This document shows positions 37,724 to 48,085 of a stretch of 64,000 nt of DNA, piece by piece. Location of the stretch: assembly GCF_001605885.1 (NCBI RefSeq), contig NZ_LRPE01000013.1, positions 109,515-173,514 on the forward strand. The letters are read 5' to 3'. Each line of letters opens with the position of its first letter. Positions within the stretch are counted from its first letter, which is position 1. The position numbers and the translations under genes are program-made. Source of the stretch: Acinetobacter lactucae. Lineage in GTDB: Bacteria; Pseudomonadota; Gammaproteobacteria; Pseudomonadales; Moraxellaceae. The notes below the pieces were generated by a model that worked only from the letters and a program-made list of their open reading frames with translations, was not told the DNA's origin and made no database searches.

Positions 37724-38161
37724 TTATTTCTTGCGCAGTACTTCCTGACATTCAGGTTCGTTACAGTAACCGTAGAGGTTTAATGAGTGACCCGTTAAGG
37801 TAAACCCATGTTGCTCTGCTACAGCATGCTGTTCCTTCTCGATAACATCATTAGTAAATTCAATAACTTTGTTGCAATTATGGCAAACCAAATGATCGTG
37901 ATGATCTTCTTGCATAATTTCGAAAACAGAATGATTATTTTCGAAATGGTGGCGCTGAATGATACCTGCAGCTTCAAATTGTGTTAACACACGGTAAACT
38001 GTCGCAAGGCCGACATCTTCCCCTTGTTCTAACAAAGTCTTGTAAATATCTTCAGCGCTAAGATGATGTTGTTTTGAATTTTCTAATAATTCCAAAATCT
38101 TAATTCGTGGAAGGGTAACTTTAAGTCCAGCTTTGCGCAAATCTTGATTGGAAATAGGCAT
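37724..38161 (-). CDS. fur: Ferric uptake regulator
   Basis: 145 aa from ATG 38161 (MPISNQDLRKAGLKVTLPR); a longer frame to 38188 is not family-like. Winged-helix N-domain (TLPRIKILELLENS, ISAEDIYKTLLEQGEDVGLATVYRVLTQFEAAG), then the metal-binding dimer domain with EDHHDHLVCHNCNKVIEF, a CxxC pair and a late CNEPEC pair. It represses iron-uptake genes when loaded with Fe2+. Divergent from bamE. No clear Fur box is visible in the 111-base gap. Confidence 0.97.
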   Translation of the reverse strand: MPISNQDLRKAGLKVTLPRIKILELLENSKQHHLSAEDIYKTLLEQGEDVGLATVYRVLTQFEAAGIIQRHHFENNHSVFEIMQEDHHDHLVCHNCNKVIEFTNDVIEKEQHAVAEQHGFTLTGHSLNLYGYCNEPECQEVLRKK

Positions 38162-38272
38162 GAAAAAAGGTCTCTCAACAAATCTCAAGTTGGAATAGGC
38201 AATAGAATTTAGATGAAGTATGATCTATCCTTTGATCAAATGCATCATAATTTATTGGGATAGTGTAGCAAA

Positions 38273-38671
38273 ATGCAAAAACTCGTGCTGACGTTATTAG
38301 TCACTTCACTCCTTGCTGGTTGTTCAATCTTTGGTGTATATAAGGTTGATATTCCTCAAGGGACTCCATTGACCAAAGCTCAAGCCTCTCAAGTACAGGT
38401 CGGCATGAATTTCCAGCAAGTGCGTTTTTTACTTGGTAGTCCAACTGTGACTGATCCCCTCAATCCTCTACGTTGGGACTACATTTACAACTATATCCCG
38501 GGAACTTATGCGAAAAAAGCAAAAATCCCCGCAGCACATGGTCAGCATTTAAAAATTTACTTTGATGGAACTGGCACAGTAACTAAAATTGAAGGTTTAG
38601 AAACTATTCCAGAATCGCAACCAGGTTTACCTGCTTCTAAAGAAGCGATTTTAACTGCACCACCACTATAA
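38273..38671 (+). CDS. bamE: Outer-membrane assembly lipoprotein BamE
   Basis: 132 aa. Signal with LLAGC lipobox (Cys17). SmpA/OmlA domain: VDIPQGTPLTKAQASQVQVGMNFQQVRFLLGSPTVTDPLNPLRWDYIYNYIPG. A lipoprotein of the BAM complex that stabilises BamA/BamD. Divergent from fur, as in pseudomonads. C-terminal tail is Pro/Ala-rich. Confidence 0.95.
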   Translation: MQKLVLTLLVTSLLAGCSIFGVYKVDIPQGTPLTKAQASQVQVGMNFQQVRFLLGSPTVTDPLNPLRWDYIYNYIPGTYAKKAKIPAAHGQHLKIYFDGTGTVTKIEGLETIPESQPGLPASKEAILTAPPL

Positions 38672-38691
38672 TCGTTTTTTCTAATAAAAAT

Positions 38692-38724
38692 AAACCCCTC
38701 AAGTGAAAAACTTTGAGGGGTTTT
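38692..38724. terminator. Terminator between bamE and rnfH
   Basis: AACCCCTCAAg...CTTTGAGGGGTT hairpin with A/T runs on both sides between convergent genes. Confidence 0.85.
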
Positions 38725-38735
38725 GTTTATGGGGC

Positions 38736-39050
38736 TTATTGCTTAAAGCGATTACTTTTAATATATCGTCCCACAGGGTTTTTCTCGGCGCGTTTACGGC
38801 GTATATCTTTAGGATTAATGGTTAAAGGTCGATAAACCTCAACTCGATCACCCGCTTGCAAAATCGCATGTGCCTCAACTTTTGCACCAAAGATGCCAAG
38901 TTGTAATGGCTCAGGCAAACTCACCTGTGTTTGCAACCCACTCGCCTCAACTGCTTGTAATGCAGTCATACCAGCTTCAAATGGAATAGCAACTAAAAAC
39001 TGTTGCTCTGGGGCTGCAAAAGCAACCCACACTTGCTGAGGTTTTTCCAT
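38736..39050 (-). CDS. RnfH/UPF0125 ubiquitin-fold protein
   Basis: 104 aa from ATG 39050; longer in-frame reading to 39128 lies inside the upstream gene. Beta-grasp pattern (VWVAFAAPEQQFLVAIPFEAGMTALQAVEASGL) and the family ending GDRVEVYRPLTINPKDIRRKRAEKN. The family sits near rnf or near smpB/ratA in other bacteria; here it lies beside fur/bamE. Its start overlaps the upstream transporter stop by one base (TGATG), so the two are coupled. Function unknown. Confidence 0.88.
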   Translation of the reverse strand: MEKPQQVWVAFAAPEQQFLVAIPFEAGMTALQAVEASGLQTQVSLPEPLQLGIFGAKVEAHAILQAGDRVEVYRPLTINPKDIRRKRAEKNPVGRYIKSNRFKQ

Positions 39051-40132
39051 CAGATCATTTGTCCAATTACCGCAACCATGGCAATGATAATTGAAAGCGG
39101 TAATACAATTCGTACCGCAATACGCCATAAGTTATAAAACAACTCATTGCTAAAATTCATAGATTTACGCAAGTGGCTAATTTTCATAATCCAGCCAGCA
39201 AAAATGGCATAGATCAGGCAAATGAGTAATCCCCAAAGCATCAAAATTAACGTAAAGATACTATGGAGCTCAGGTACAGCCCAAACCGCAATCGCTACAA
39301 CAATAATCACCCACTGTAAAATAGGCATAAGCTGGCGCTGAGCAAGCTGCTCTCTAGCCAATTGCACAAATAACGCTGTTGTCATGACTGCGGTAAATAT
39401 CCAAGTTAAAACAGGAAGCTGTGCTTGCAAAGAAAAGAAACCAAAGGCAATCACAGCAATGAGCTGAGCTAACCAGATTGGAAGAACAGTTTTAGTTGCA
39501 CCTTCTTGCGACTGAACAGCACCTACACTATTTTGCCAGTAAAGTCCTAAACCTAGCCCACTCGCAACAAGTGCAAGTACAGTCGCATTACCCCATTCTT
39601 TAAACTCAACATTGGTCCAATGCCAAGGCTGTAAAGTCGTTCCCATTGTGTTAGCTAAAACAAGAGAAGCAATTACACCAACCGTCATCAATAAAATTAA
39701 AATCTGACGTGGAATAAAGGATAAAATTAAGCCCACAACAGCAAGACCTGCGAAAACAAGCTGCCCAGAAACGCTATTATTAAGTTGTGTAGCTAGTAAA
39801 TTGCCAGCGGTACTTAATACATTACCTGCTAAAAATGGAATAAAAATAACTGCAAGCCAGCCAACCAAACGCCATTTTGGGGAACTATCTGCTTCACGAG
39901 TTAAACTTGATAACGCATTTAAGGCTGTAGTCTTCGACCGTTTTGCTAAAGCAATTTCCAAATAACAAACTGGTAGTGCCAATAGCAACATTGTGCCTAA
40001 CCACAATAACCAGAAATCGAGTTGACGATCAATCTGGATGCCCATCGTGGGTGCCAATGTCGCCATAATGATGAAAGATAAGCAAAACGCCATCAGGGGC
40101 GATAACCATCGTGACATAGGTATGTCCTGCAT
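39050..40132 (-). CDS. Polytopic membrane protein, possibly SNF (sodium:neurotransmitter symporter)-like
   Basis: 360 aa with ten to eleven transmembrane segments. Starts at 40132 or at 40117 (MSRWLSP) each have an AGGA seven bases before. A CYLEIALAKRSKTTALNALSSL stretch after the second helix and WRLVGWLAVIFIPFLAGNV next resemble the region following TM2 of SNF transporters; the end (WRIAVRIVLPLSIIIAMVAVIGQ) also fits. The N-terminal unwound-helix Gly motif is weak, so the family link is tentative and transport substrate unknown. Translationally coupled to the RnfH-like gene. Confidence 0.6.
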   Translation of the reverse strand: MQDIPMSRWLSPLMAFCLSFIIMATLAPTMGIQIDRQLDFWLLWLGTMLLLALPVCYLEIALAKRSKTTALNALSSLTREADSSPKWRLVGWLAVIFIPFLAGNVLSTAGNLLATQLNNSVSGQLVFAGLAVVGLILSFIPRQILILLMTVGVIASLVLANTMGTTLQPWHWTNVEFKEWGNATVLALVASGLGLGLYWQNSVGAVQSQEGATKTVLPIWLAQLIAVIAFGFFSLQAQLPVLTWIFTAVMTTALFVQLAREQLAQRQLMPILQWVIIVVAIAVWAVPELHSIFTLILMLWGLLICLIYAIFAGWIMKISHLRKSMNFSNELFYNLWRIAVRIVLPLSIIIAMVAVIGQMI

Positions 40133-40270
40133 TATGCATTCCTTGAAAAAGACTATAGATATTTTGCCCGTGTCATGCTTGAAAATCAAAGTTTGCTCAA
40201 TAAAAAAAGCAAACTACCGAATCGATAGTTTGCCGCGCTAACTGAAATTATGAGTTATTTTTATTTCAGG

Positions 40271-40726
40271 TTATGAGAAAAACCGAGCAAACCAGTTTTT
40301 CCCTTTCTTTTTTTCTTTTTCTCTAATAATTCCCATCATATTTTCTTTTACTGCCCCCACATAATCGGCATCATCATGTTGAATATGGTTAATTAACCAT
40401 TTAGCCAAAATTTCTTGTAATTCCGCTTCAATCGTATGGCCCATTTCAAAACGCTCACGATATAACTCTATTTTTTTAATAAATAAGTCATGTACTCGTT
40501 TATGAGGTACACGATATTTATAATCAGCTTCCTCCTGCAAACTTTCTTCGAAAGTAAAATGTGATTGCGTATAATCGATAATATTGTCTAAAACATCTTT
40601 AATACGACGTCTATCCTCTTCATCTTTTACATCATCAATCTCATTAATATAATCAAGTATTCGTTTATGTTGCTCATCAATAACATCAATACCCGTATTA
40701 TATTCTGAAGCCCATTTCATTTTCAT
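40271..40726 (-). CDS. Bacteriohemerythrin
   Basis: About 151 aa from ATG 40726 (MKMKWASEYNTG). It has the di-iron four-helix motifs: VIDEQHKRILDYIN, HFTFEESLQEEADY (HxxxE), VPHKRVHDLF and HIQHDDADY. These bind O2 at a non-haem di-iron site; roles in oxygen sensing or supply are proposed for the family. The C-terminus is Lys-rich. Single gene, flanked by AT-rich DNA. Confidence 0.93.
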   Translation of the reverse strand: MKMKWASEYNTGIDVIDEQHKRILDYINEIDDVKDEEDRRRIKDVLDNIIDYTQSHFTFEESLQEEADYKYRVPHKRVHDLFIKKIELYRERFEMGHTIEAELQEILAKWLINHIQHDDADYVGAVKENMMGIIREKEKKKGKNWFARFFS

Positions 40727-40738
40727 ACATCTCCCCAA

Positions 40739-40977
40739 TGATGCTTAATGATTGTTGCATAAACTCCATGATATATTTAAAGAATATAAATAAAAACAAA
40801 CCTATTTTGTCGGCTTTAGCCTATAAAAAACATATTTAACACAAGTTATTGTTTTTATATATTTTAATTAAAATTAACCAACTAAAATAATAAAGTATTT
40901 TTTAAACAAACTATTTTATTATTAAATGATTAAAATATATAAATATCCTTATTCATATATTTCAAATATATTTTATA
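40739..40977. other. AT-rich intergenic region without visible gene
   Basis: About 240 bases, very AT-rich with long A/T runs. It separates two co-oriented genes and could hold the hemerythrin promoter. I see no ORF, RNA fold or clear terminator. Confidence 0.6.
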
Positions 40978-41826
40978 TTAATACTGATCAGCACGTGTAA
41001 TACGTTTAAGTTCAGGATTTTCCTGTTCGCATTTTAATCTTTCTACAAAAGTTAGAGCTTTTTTAATTGGTTTACCATGTTGAAATAAAATCATTTCACC
41101 AGGTTGATATGCTGTCCAATTTTCATTATGTGTTAAAGGTTCAGTCGTTATAACTGCCACACGATCTTCAGGTGTGGTTACTTGGCTAAAATCAACTTCG
41201 ACATCTAAGTCAATTAAATGAGCCTGATTAAATGGATATTCACGAACGAGCCAATGTAATTTAGTAATGGCATAACTAAATAATGCTTTGCCATTAGATA
41301 GACAATAATTAAATGTGCCGTATTCCGCAATTTGTGGAGAAATCTTTTCTAATACTTCAAATATCTGTTCAAGACTTGGTTCTTCATAACCAAATGCTTC
41401 AACAAGTTGATCAAGCAAATAACAAAATGCCCGCTCGCTATCGGTATTGCCTACTGGTGTGAAACGTCCACTTAACGGCGGATTAAAATCATGTAAATCG
41501 CCATTATGAGCAAAAATCCAGTGTCGCCCCCACAACTCTCGAATAAAGGGATGTGAATTTTCTAAAGTGATTTTGCCTTGAGTAGCTTTGCGAATATGTG
41601 CAATCACGTTACGTGATTTAATAGGATAATTACGAATAAGATCGGCAATTGGAGATTCAACTGCCGACTGATTATCAACAAATAAACGGCACGCTTTATC
41701 TTCGAAAAATGCGATACCAAATCCATCGCTATGGTCTGAGGTAATTCCTGCACGTTGTGAAAAACCACGGAAGGAAAAAGTAATATCCGTTGGTGTTGCA
41801 CAATTCATTCCTAATAGCTGGCACAT
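40978..41826 (-). CDS. Class II glutamine amidotransferase (YafJ-like)
   Basis: 282 aa. Begins MCQLLGMNC, so Cys2 is the N-terminal nucleophile after Met removal. Ntn-hydrolase core: SDHSDGFGIAFFEDK, VIAHIRKATQGKITLENSHPF, WIFAHNGDL and GNTDSERAFCYLLDQL. Such proteins release ammonia from glutamine; the acceptor of the YafJ branch is unknown. Stop and start isolated; probable single gene. Confidence 0.9.
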   Translation of the reverse strand: MCQLLGMNCATPTDITFSFRGFSQRAGITSDHSDGFGIAFFEDKACRLFVDNQSAVESPIADLIRNYPIKSRNVIAHIRKATQGKITLENSHPFIRELWGRHWIFAHNGDLHDFNPPLSGRFTPVGNTDSERAFCYLLDQLVEAFGYEEPSLEQIFEVLEKISPQIAEYGTFNYCLSNGKALFSYAITKLHWLVREYPFNQAHLIDLDVEVDFSQVTTPEDRVAVITTEPLTHNENWTAYQPGEMILFQHGKPIKKALTFVERLKCEQENPELKRITRADQY

Positions 41827-41933
41827 ATCGCTTTTAAACTACTTCTAATTACCCCATCTGCTCTATTGTGCATGAGAGTAAAAGTGCTTGCAAATCTCAA
41901 TATGTGCTGGCTATTACAAAATAGGAAATATGA

Positions 41934-42716
41934 TTAACGCTGCCCCATTTTATTCATTACAAATGAGGTCGCGACTTTATTCACTTCAAGAAATACAAAA
42001 TAATCTAAACAGTTAAATTCTTCATCAAAAAATGCCTGTTTCGATAATTTTGACTGCATGCTCAAATACATTTGGAATAGCTTTGGCATACGTTCATCTT
42101 GCGGAAAACTAAACTCAGGATATTCAGGTTCATAGATTTTTTTCGAACGGATATCGATCGTTTTGCTTTCAGATAACTGTTGAATCTGGCGATGTGTGTA
42201 ATACGCTCTAGCTAAATTATCTTGCAAATGAATACTGACACAGCCCATTAAATATTTAGCGCGCATTGACCATAGCACTTTCGGTGCAAGGTTTAACCAC
42301 AGCATCGACAACGCCTTACCATTACGAAAGCGAGGATGTACACAAGTACGGCCTATTTCTAACACATTTGGAAGATGAGATAATTGAGGAACAATATCAA
42401 ACTCATGTGCACTGTAACTTTGTGCAATTTCGTGGCCTTGGAATAATTTTAAACGAGTATACGCTACGATTTCTCCAGTCCACTTTTCACGCAAGACCGC
42501 ATGTTCACAACCAAAATCGTAAATATCTTGGTCTAAGTTATCTTCAAACTTGATTCCGAATTGTTGGCTAAATTGTTGTGCACGAAACCGTTGTACATCT
42601 TGTAATTCTTTTAAATTATCAACCCATTCAAAACGAAATTGCGTCTGATTTATTGCTTTATGACGATTTAAAGGTAAAGTCCAGGTTTGGCGATATTGAT
42701 TAAATTTTTCCAGCAT
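41934..42716 (-). CDS. GNAT-type N-acyltransferase, OlsB-like (ornithine lipid synthesis)
   Basis: 260 aa from ATG 42716 (MLEKFNQYRQTW). COG3176-type pattern: QRFRAQQFSQQFGIKFEDNLDQDIYDFGCEHAVLRE, GEIVAYTRLKL, the conserved LEIGRTCVHPRFRNGKALSMLWLNLA and KYLMGCVSIHL. OlsB transfers a 3-hydroxyacyl chain from ACP to ornithine, the first step of ornithine-lipid synthesis. No OlsA is adjacent. The acyltransferase at 48986 is a candidate partner only by family. Confidence 0.8.
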   Translation of the reverse strand: MLEKFNQYRQTWTLPLNRHKAINQTQFRFEWVDNLKELQDVQRFRAQQFSQQFGIKFEDNLDQDIYDFGCEHAVLREKWTGEIVAYTRLKLFQGHEIAQSYSAHEFDIVPQLSHLPNVLEIGRTCVHPRFRNGKALSMLWLNLAPKVLWSMRAKYLMGCVSIHLQDNLARAYYTHRQIQQLSESKTIDIRSKKIYEPEYPEFSFPQDERMPKLFQMYLSMQSKLSKQAFFDEEFNCLDYFVFLEVNKVATSFVMNKMGQR

Positions 42717-42790
42717 AATGAACGCTCCTAGTGACACCCCCTACACTAGTCAAAGCTCATGACAAAAAAATGACCAAATCAAGATGGTAT

Positions 42791-42819
42791 AAAAAAAGAC
42801 CACCTAGGGTGATCTTTTT
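42791..42819 (-). terminator. Terminator after argB
   Basis: AAAAAGAcCACC...GGTGATCTTTTT hairpin with T run on the minus strand, 20 bases past the argB stop. Confidence 0.75.
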
Positions 42820-42838
42820 ATTGAGAATAACGGATTTC

Positions 42839-43759
<921 letters not shown>

Positions 43760-45178
43760 TTAGGCCTCTGAAAGTTCTTGTGCAATTTGCGGATAGTGTT
43801 CTTGCAACATATCTACAAATTTTTGCTGGATTTCCTTTAATCGTAAAGGATTATCTGCATCAAATCTTACTGTAAAGTATTCACCAGTATTTGATGCTCG
43901 AATAATGCCAAAACCATCATCAAAATCAAGACGTACGCCATCAATTTTACTAATACGTGCCCCTAAGCGATGACTTAAAATTTCAATATCTTGTAATACA
44001 TACTTTGGATCAGACTGATACGTACCAATATAGGTATCTTCTGTACAACATCTTTCTGGGTATGGAGCAAATAATTCAGAAATTGTAGCGGCATCAGATT
44101 GGGTAAAATACTCCATTACTCGTAATGCAGCATATAAACCATCGTCATAGCCAAAACCACGGCCATCATTAAACACATAATGACCCGCATATTCTCCACC
44201 AAAAATGGCACGTCCGCCCGACTGAGACAAATAAGCCCGTAGGAAGCTACTTCCCGTGCGGATCATCTTTGCTTTTCCACCGAGTTTCTCGACAGTCTCT
44301 TGAACCATACGTGAACATTTGACATCAAAAACAATTTCTTGCTCTGGGTGCTGCTCAAGGCACATTTGCGCAAAAAGCGACAATAAGCGGTCTGCTGTCA
44401 ATATCTGTGCTTTTTCATCGACGAGAACAACACGGTCTCCATCGCCATCAAGAGCAATGCCAATATCCGCTTGCTGCTCAATGATTGCTTTACGCAAATT
44501 AGTTAAATGTGCTGCATGTGACGGATCTGGCGCATGATCTGGAAAATCTCCATTTGGATTGGTACGTAAAGCAATGACTTCACACCCCATTTTTTCCAAG
44601 ATTAGTTTTGAGCAATGCCCTGCTGAACCATGCAAACCATCTAAAACAACTTTTAAAGGACGTTTTAATTGAATATCTTTAAAAATAGCTTGTTGGTATT
44701 GCTGACAAAATTCAGCTTTAAATTGAGGTAGGATTAACTCAAGTACAGAAATTGCATGAGATGGTACATAAGTTTGAGCTTCTTCACCTACCTGCTGAAT
44801 CATTTCCGGAGACGGCGGTTCACCTTTTAAAATCCACTTAATACCATTATCCGATTTTGGATTATGGCTTGCAGTCACCATAATGCCATTACCACCAAAA
44901 TCTCGGGCAATGTAGTACATCATGGGTGAGGAACAGCATCCAATGTTAGTAACTTTTAAACCTTGTTCTATTAAAATTTCTTCAATTAAGTGTGCATAGG
45001 CTGGACTTGTCAGACGAGCATCATAGCCAATCACTAATCGAGTTTGTTTTGCTTGTTTGTATTGTTGTGCCAATCCGTAGGCAATTGAACGGACAACGTC
45101 CGTGGTTAAGTAAGAAAGTTTGCCTCTAATATCGTAAGCACGAAAAATACTTTTTGGAAATGAGTGTCTTACATTCAT
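43760..45178 (-). CDS. algC: Phosphomannomutase/phosphoglucomutase
   Basis: 472 aa. Alpha-D-phosphohexomutase with phosphoserine loop VTASHNPKSDNG, metal loop DGDGDRVVLVDE, sugar loop GGEYAGHYVF and phosphate-binding RASNTGEYFTVRFDA. Interconverts 1- and 6-phosphates of mannose or glucose for surface polysaccharides. The dut-algC-argB neighbourhood is conserved in pseudomonads. A terminator lies between dut and this gene, so it has its own promoter. Confidence 0.94.
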   Translation of the reverse strand: MNVRHSFPKSIFRAYDIRGKLSYLTTDVVRSIAYGLAQQYKQAKQTRLVIGYDARLTSPAYAHLIEEILIEQGLKVTNIGCCSSPMMYYIARDFGGNGIMVTASHNPKSDNGIKWILKGEPPSPEMIQQVGEEAQTYVPSHAISVLELILPQFKAEFCQQYQQAIFKDIQLKRPLKVVLDGLHGSAGHCSKLILEKMGCEVIALRTNPNGDFPDHAPDPSHAAHLTNLRKAIIEQQADIGIALDGDGDRVVLVDEKAQILTADRLLSLFAQMCLEQHPEQEIVFDVKCSRMVQETVEKLGGKAKMIRTGSSFLRAYLSQSGGRAIFGGEYAGHYVFNDGRGFGYDDGLYAALRVMEYFTQSDAATISELFAPYPERCCTEDTYIGTYQSDPKYVLQDIEILSHRLGARISKIDGVRLDFDDGFGIIRASNTGEYFTVRFDADNPLRLKEIQQKFVDMLQEHYPQIAQELSEA

Positions 45179-45320
45179 AGCGTATCTTCTATTTAAAGAT
45201 CAATTCGATCTATCGCAAAAACATAGATTATTCAAAATTTTTGAAAGGTTTGTTTGCTAAAAAAGTTAAAAGAATATGAGTAAAGCGTGTTGTAATATAA
45301 TCCTTTGTAACATTCAAGAT

Positions 45321-45351
45321 GTAAAAAGAAACGCCTGTTCAACAGGCGTTT
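45321..45351 (-). terminator. Terminator after dut
   Basis: AAACGCCTGTT/AACAGGCGTTT perfect stem with C loop; T run on the minus strand. Confidence 0.85.
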
Positions 45352-45376
45352 GATTTTCGTTAAGATTTCAAAAAAC

Positions 45377-45829
45377 TTATTGTTTACCTGTGTGTCCAAA
45401 TCCACCAGCACCACGTAAAGTTTCTTCAAATTCTTCTACTTGTTCAAATTCAGCTTGTACAACTGGCACTAAAACATACTGTGCCAAACGCTCGCCCGGC
45501 TCTAAACGGAATGTGCTTTGACCACGGTTCCAAACAGAAACCATCAATTCACCTTGATAATCCGAATCAATCAAACCAACTAAGTTGCCAAGCACGATAC
45601 CGTGTTTATGACCTAAACCTGAACGCGGTAAAATTAAACCAGCAAAATTTACATCATGAATATAAATTGCCATACCTGTTTTAACTAAAACAGTTTGGCC
45701 TGGTTCAATATCAATTGCTTCATCTAAACAGGCACGTAAATCTAAACCCGCTGAACCTGCTGTTGCATATGAAGGTAAAGGCCATTCTTTACCTAAACGC
45801 GGATCGAGCAATTTCACTTGAACTTTCAT
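45377..45829 (-). CDS. dut: Deoxyuridine 5'-triphosphate nucleotidohydrolase (dUTPase)
   Basis: 150 aa. The five trimeric dUTPase motifs: [49 protein letters not shown] and a C-terminal [12 protein letters not shown] (Gly-rich phosphate-covering tail). Hydrolyses dUTP to dUMP, keeping uracil out of DNA. It is 23 bases downstream of rep and ends at a terminator; rep-dut is likely one transcript. Confidence 0.97.
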   Translation of the reverse strand: MKVQVKLLDPRLGKEWPLPSYATAGSAGLDLRACLDEAIDIEPGQTVLVKTGMAIYIHDVNFAGLILPRSGLGHKHGIVLGNLVGLIDSDYQGELMVSVWNRGQSTFRLEPGERLAQYVLVPVVQAEFEQVEEFEETLRGAGGFGHTGKQ

Positions 45830-45852
45830 GGGATTTCCTAAAAATTAAAAAA

Positions 45853-47892
45853 TTAACGCTTTAATAAAGCTTTTAAATTTGCCAGATATTGTTGAGCCTG
45901 TTCTTTAGGGTCAACATTAGCCGCAATTTTCTTTTTACGCCCTAACCACTCGAGCTCGTCTTGTGGAAGTTCATCAAGGAAACGACTAGGCGTCATCTGT
46001 TTCATCTGCCCGCCATTTTTGCGCTGTTCCGCTAAAGTTAACGTTAAACCTTGACGTGCACGGGTAATTCCCACGTACATGAGACGGCGCTCTTCCTCAA
46101 TGGTTTCTGCTGCAATCGAGTTCTTGTGAGGCAATAGTTCTTCTTCAAGTCCCATAATGTACACATATGGGAATTCCAGACCTTTTGCTGCATGCAAAGT
46201 AAGAAGGTTAACTTTGTCTGTATCTTCTTCTTCCTGCTGCTGTTCTAACAGATCGAGCAAAACTAGTTTTCGGATGACACTTTCAATATTCTTTTCATCA
46301 ACATCTTCTGCACGATTAATCAGATTTTGAATACTGGTAAATAAGTTCTCGATATTATCGAGTTTACTTTTCTCTTGTGCAGGTGTTGCTGACTGTTCGC
46401 GAACGTAATCCATATAACCCGCTTCATTCATCATTTGACGAACTTTAGGCACAGGCTCATCATCTTCTAACAATTCACGAGTAAATGTCGCAATAAAATC
46501 GGCAAACTCATGAAGCTGTGTTTCCGCCTTTTTAGGAAGCACCATGCTTAAACGCTGGTCAGCAGAAGCACCAAGTAAAGACAAATTGTTTTCTTGAGAA
46601 AATAAACCGAGCTTCTCTAGAGTAACAGGGCCAATTGCGCGTTTAGGCGTATTAATAATACGTAAGAAAGCACTGTCATCTTCAGGGTTAATAATAAGAC
46701 GTAAATAACTCATCACATCTTTAATTTCTGCACGCGCGAAGAACGATGTGCCGCCAGAAAGTTTATAGGGAATTTGCATTTGGCGAAGCTGGGTTTCTAA
46801 TACACGAGCCTGAAAGTTCCCGCGATACAACACCGCATAATCTTTCCAGTTCTTACCGTTCATCAGTTTATGAGTCAGTAGGTCTTTAACCACGCGCTCT
46901 GCTTCATCGTCATCATTACGACATGTAATGATTCGGATGACTTCACCATGCCCTTTATCACTCCACAATTTCTTATCAAAAATATGTGGGTTATTTTGAA
47001 TCACACAGTTAGCAGCTTTTAAAATACGGCTGGTCGAACGATAATTTTGTTCTAATTTAATGATATGTAGATTAGGGAAATCCTGTTTAAGCAATGCCAT
47101 GTTTTCAGGCTTAGCACCACGCCATGCGTAGATCGATTGGTCATCGTCACCTACCGCGGTGAACTGCCCCATTACTCCAACTAACAGTTTGACCAGAATA
47201 TACTGAGCCGTGTTGGTATCTTGATATTCATCGACTAATAAATAACGTACGCGGTTTTGCCACTTATCACGTACTTCTGCATTTTCTTGCAATAAGCGTG
47301 TTGGCATAACAATCAAGTCATCAAAATCAACGGCGTTATAAGCACGTAAATTACGTTCATAAAGTTGATAGAGATGTGCAAACTGTACGTCTTCTGGTGT
47401 TTCACAAGTCGAATGTGCTTGTTCTGGCAAAATCAGATCATTTTTCCAATCTGAAATTTTCTTCATTGCTTTAGCAATTAATTCTTTACTTTCTGCACCC
47501 GATAAATTATCGCGATGCATCAAGTCCATCAAAATACGTTTACAGTCATCTGCATCCAAAATCGAAAAATTAGCTTTTAAAGGTAAATTTTTAAGTTCTA
47601 AACGTAAAAGGTTTAAACCGAAAGTATGGAAGGTTGAGACGGATAAACCTTTAGCTTCTTCACGCGACAAAAGCTTGGTCACACGCTCTTTCATCTCACG
47701 TGCAGCTTTGTTTGTGAAGGTCATCGCAGTTATACGATGCGCTGGAATACGGCAATGTTGCACCAAATAGGCAATTTTACGGGTAATTACCGATGTTTTA
47801 CCTGAACCAGCGCCAGCAAGCACCAATAAAGGGCCCTGAGTATATTTCATGGCTTCTTCTTGCTTGTTGTTCAATTGACTGGCAGATGACAT
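45853..47892 (-). CDS. rep: ATP-dependent DNA helicase Rep
   Basis: 679 aa UvrD/Rep superfamily 1A helicase. Walker A AGAGSGKTSVI, motif Ia MTFTNKAAREMKERV, Walker B LLVDEYQDTN, motif III FTAVGDDDQSIYAWRGA, motif IV LEQNYRST, motif V LLTLHAAKGLEF and motif VI YVGITRARQGL. Length and EDDEPVPKVRQ region fit Rep better than UvrD. It clears proteins ahead of the replication fork. Confidence 0.95.
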   Translation of the reverse strand: MSSASQLNNKQEEAMKYTQGPLLVLAGAGSGKTSVITRKIAYLVQHCRIPAHRITAMTFTNKAAREMKERVTKLLSREEAKGLSVSTFHTFGLNLLRLELKNLPLKANFSILDADDCKRILMDLMHRDNLSGAESKELIAKAMKKISDWKNDLILPEQAHSTCETPEDVQFAHLYQLYERNLRAYNAVDFDDLIVMPTRLLQENAEVRDKWQNRVRYLLVDEYQDTNTAQYILVKLLVGVMGQFTAVGDDDQSIYAWRGAKPENMALLKQDFPNLHIIKLEQNYRSTSRILKAANCVIQNNPHIFDKKLWSDKGHGEVIRIITCRNDDDEAERVVKDLLTHKLMNGKNWKDYAVLYRGNFQARVLETQLRQMQIPYKLSGGTSFFARAEIKDVMSYLRLIINPEDDSAFLRIINTPKRAIGPVTLEKLGLFSQENNLSLLGASADQRLSMVLPKKAETQLHEFADFIATFTRELLEDDEPVPKVRQMMNEAGYMDYVREQSATPAQEKSKLDNIENLFTSIQNLINRAEDVDEKNIESVIRKLVLLDLLEQQQEEEDTDKVNLLTLHAAKGLEFPYVYIMGLEEELLPHKNSIAAETIEEERRLMYVGITRARQGLTLTLAEQRKNGGQMKQMTPSRFLDELPQDELEWLGRKKKIAANVDPKEQAQQYLANLKALLKR

Positions 47893-48041
47893 CGTGTATT
47901 ACCTCTTAATTTTTCGAGCATGATTATAGTCATCTCTGTTTTAGAAACCCAATAGTAAATCTACGGATATGTATAAATGATGTCTAATAATGCAATTTGT
48001 GCGCCGCAGAATGTCGTGATTATTTCTTGTACTGCAGTCAT

Positions 48042-48067
48042 AAAAAAACCACCCGAAGGTGGTTTTT
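48042..48067 (-). terminator. Terminator of the OmpA-like lipoprotein gene
   Basis: AAAACCACC CGAA GGTGGTTTT, tetraloop hairpin with T run on the minus strand. Confidence 0.85.
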
Positions 48068-48085
48068 AACACAATAATTTAAATC

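Noticed and set aside
39050..39128. N-terminal extension of the RnfH-like protein with Cys-rich residues
   Set aside because: It lies inside the upstream transporter gene; the internal ATG at 39050 with TGATG coupling is the natural start.
45232..45429. 65-codon minus-strand ORF between dut and algC
   Set aside because: It overlaps the dut end and runs through a terminator; low-complexity composition.
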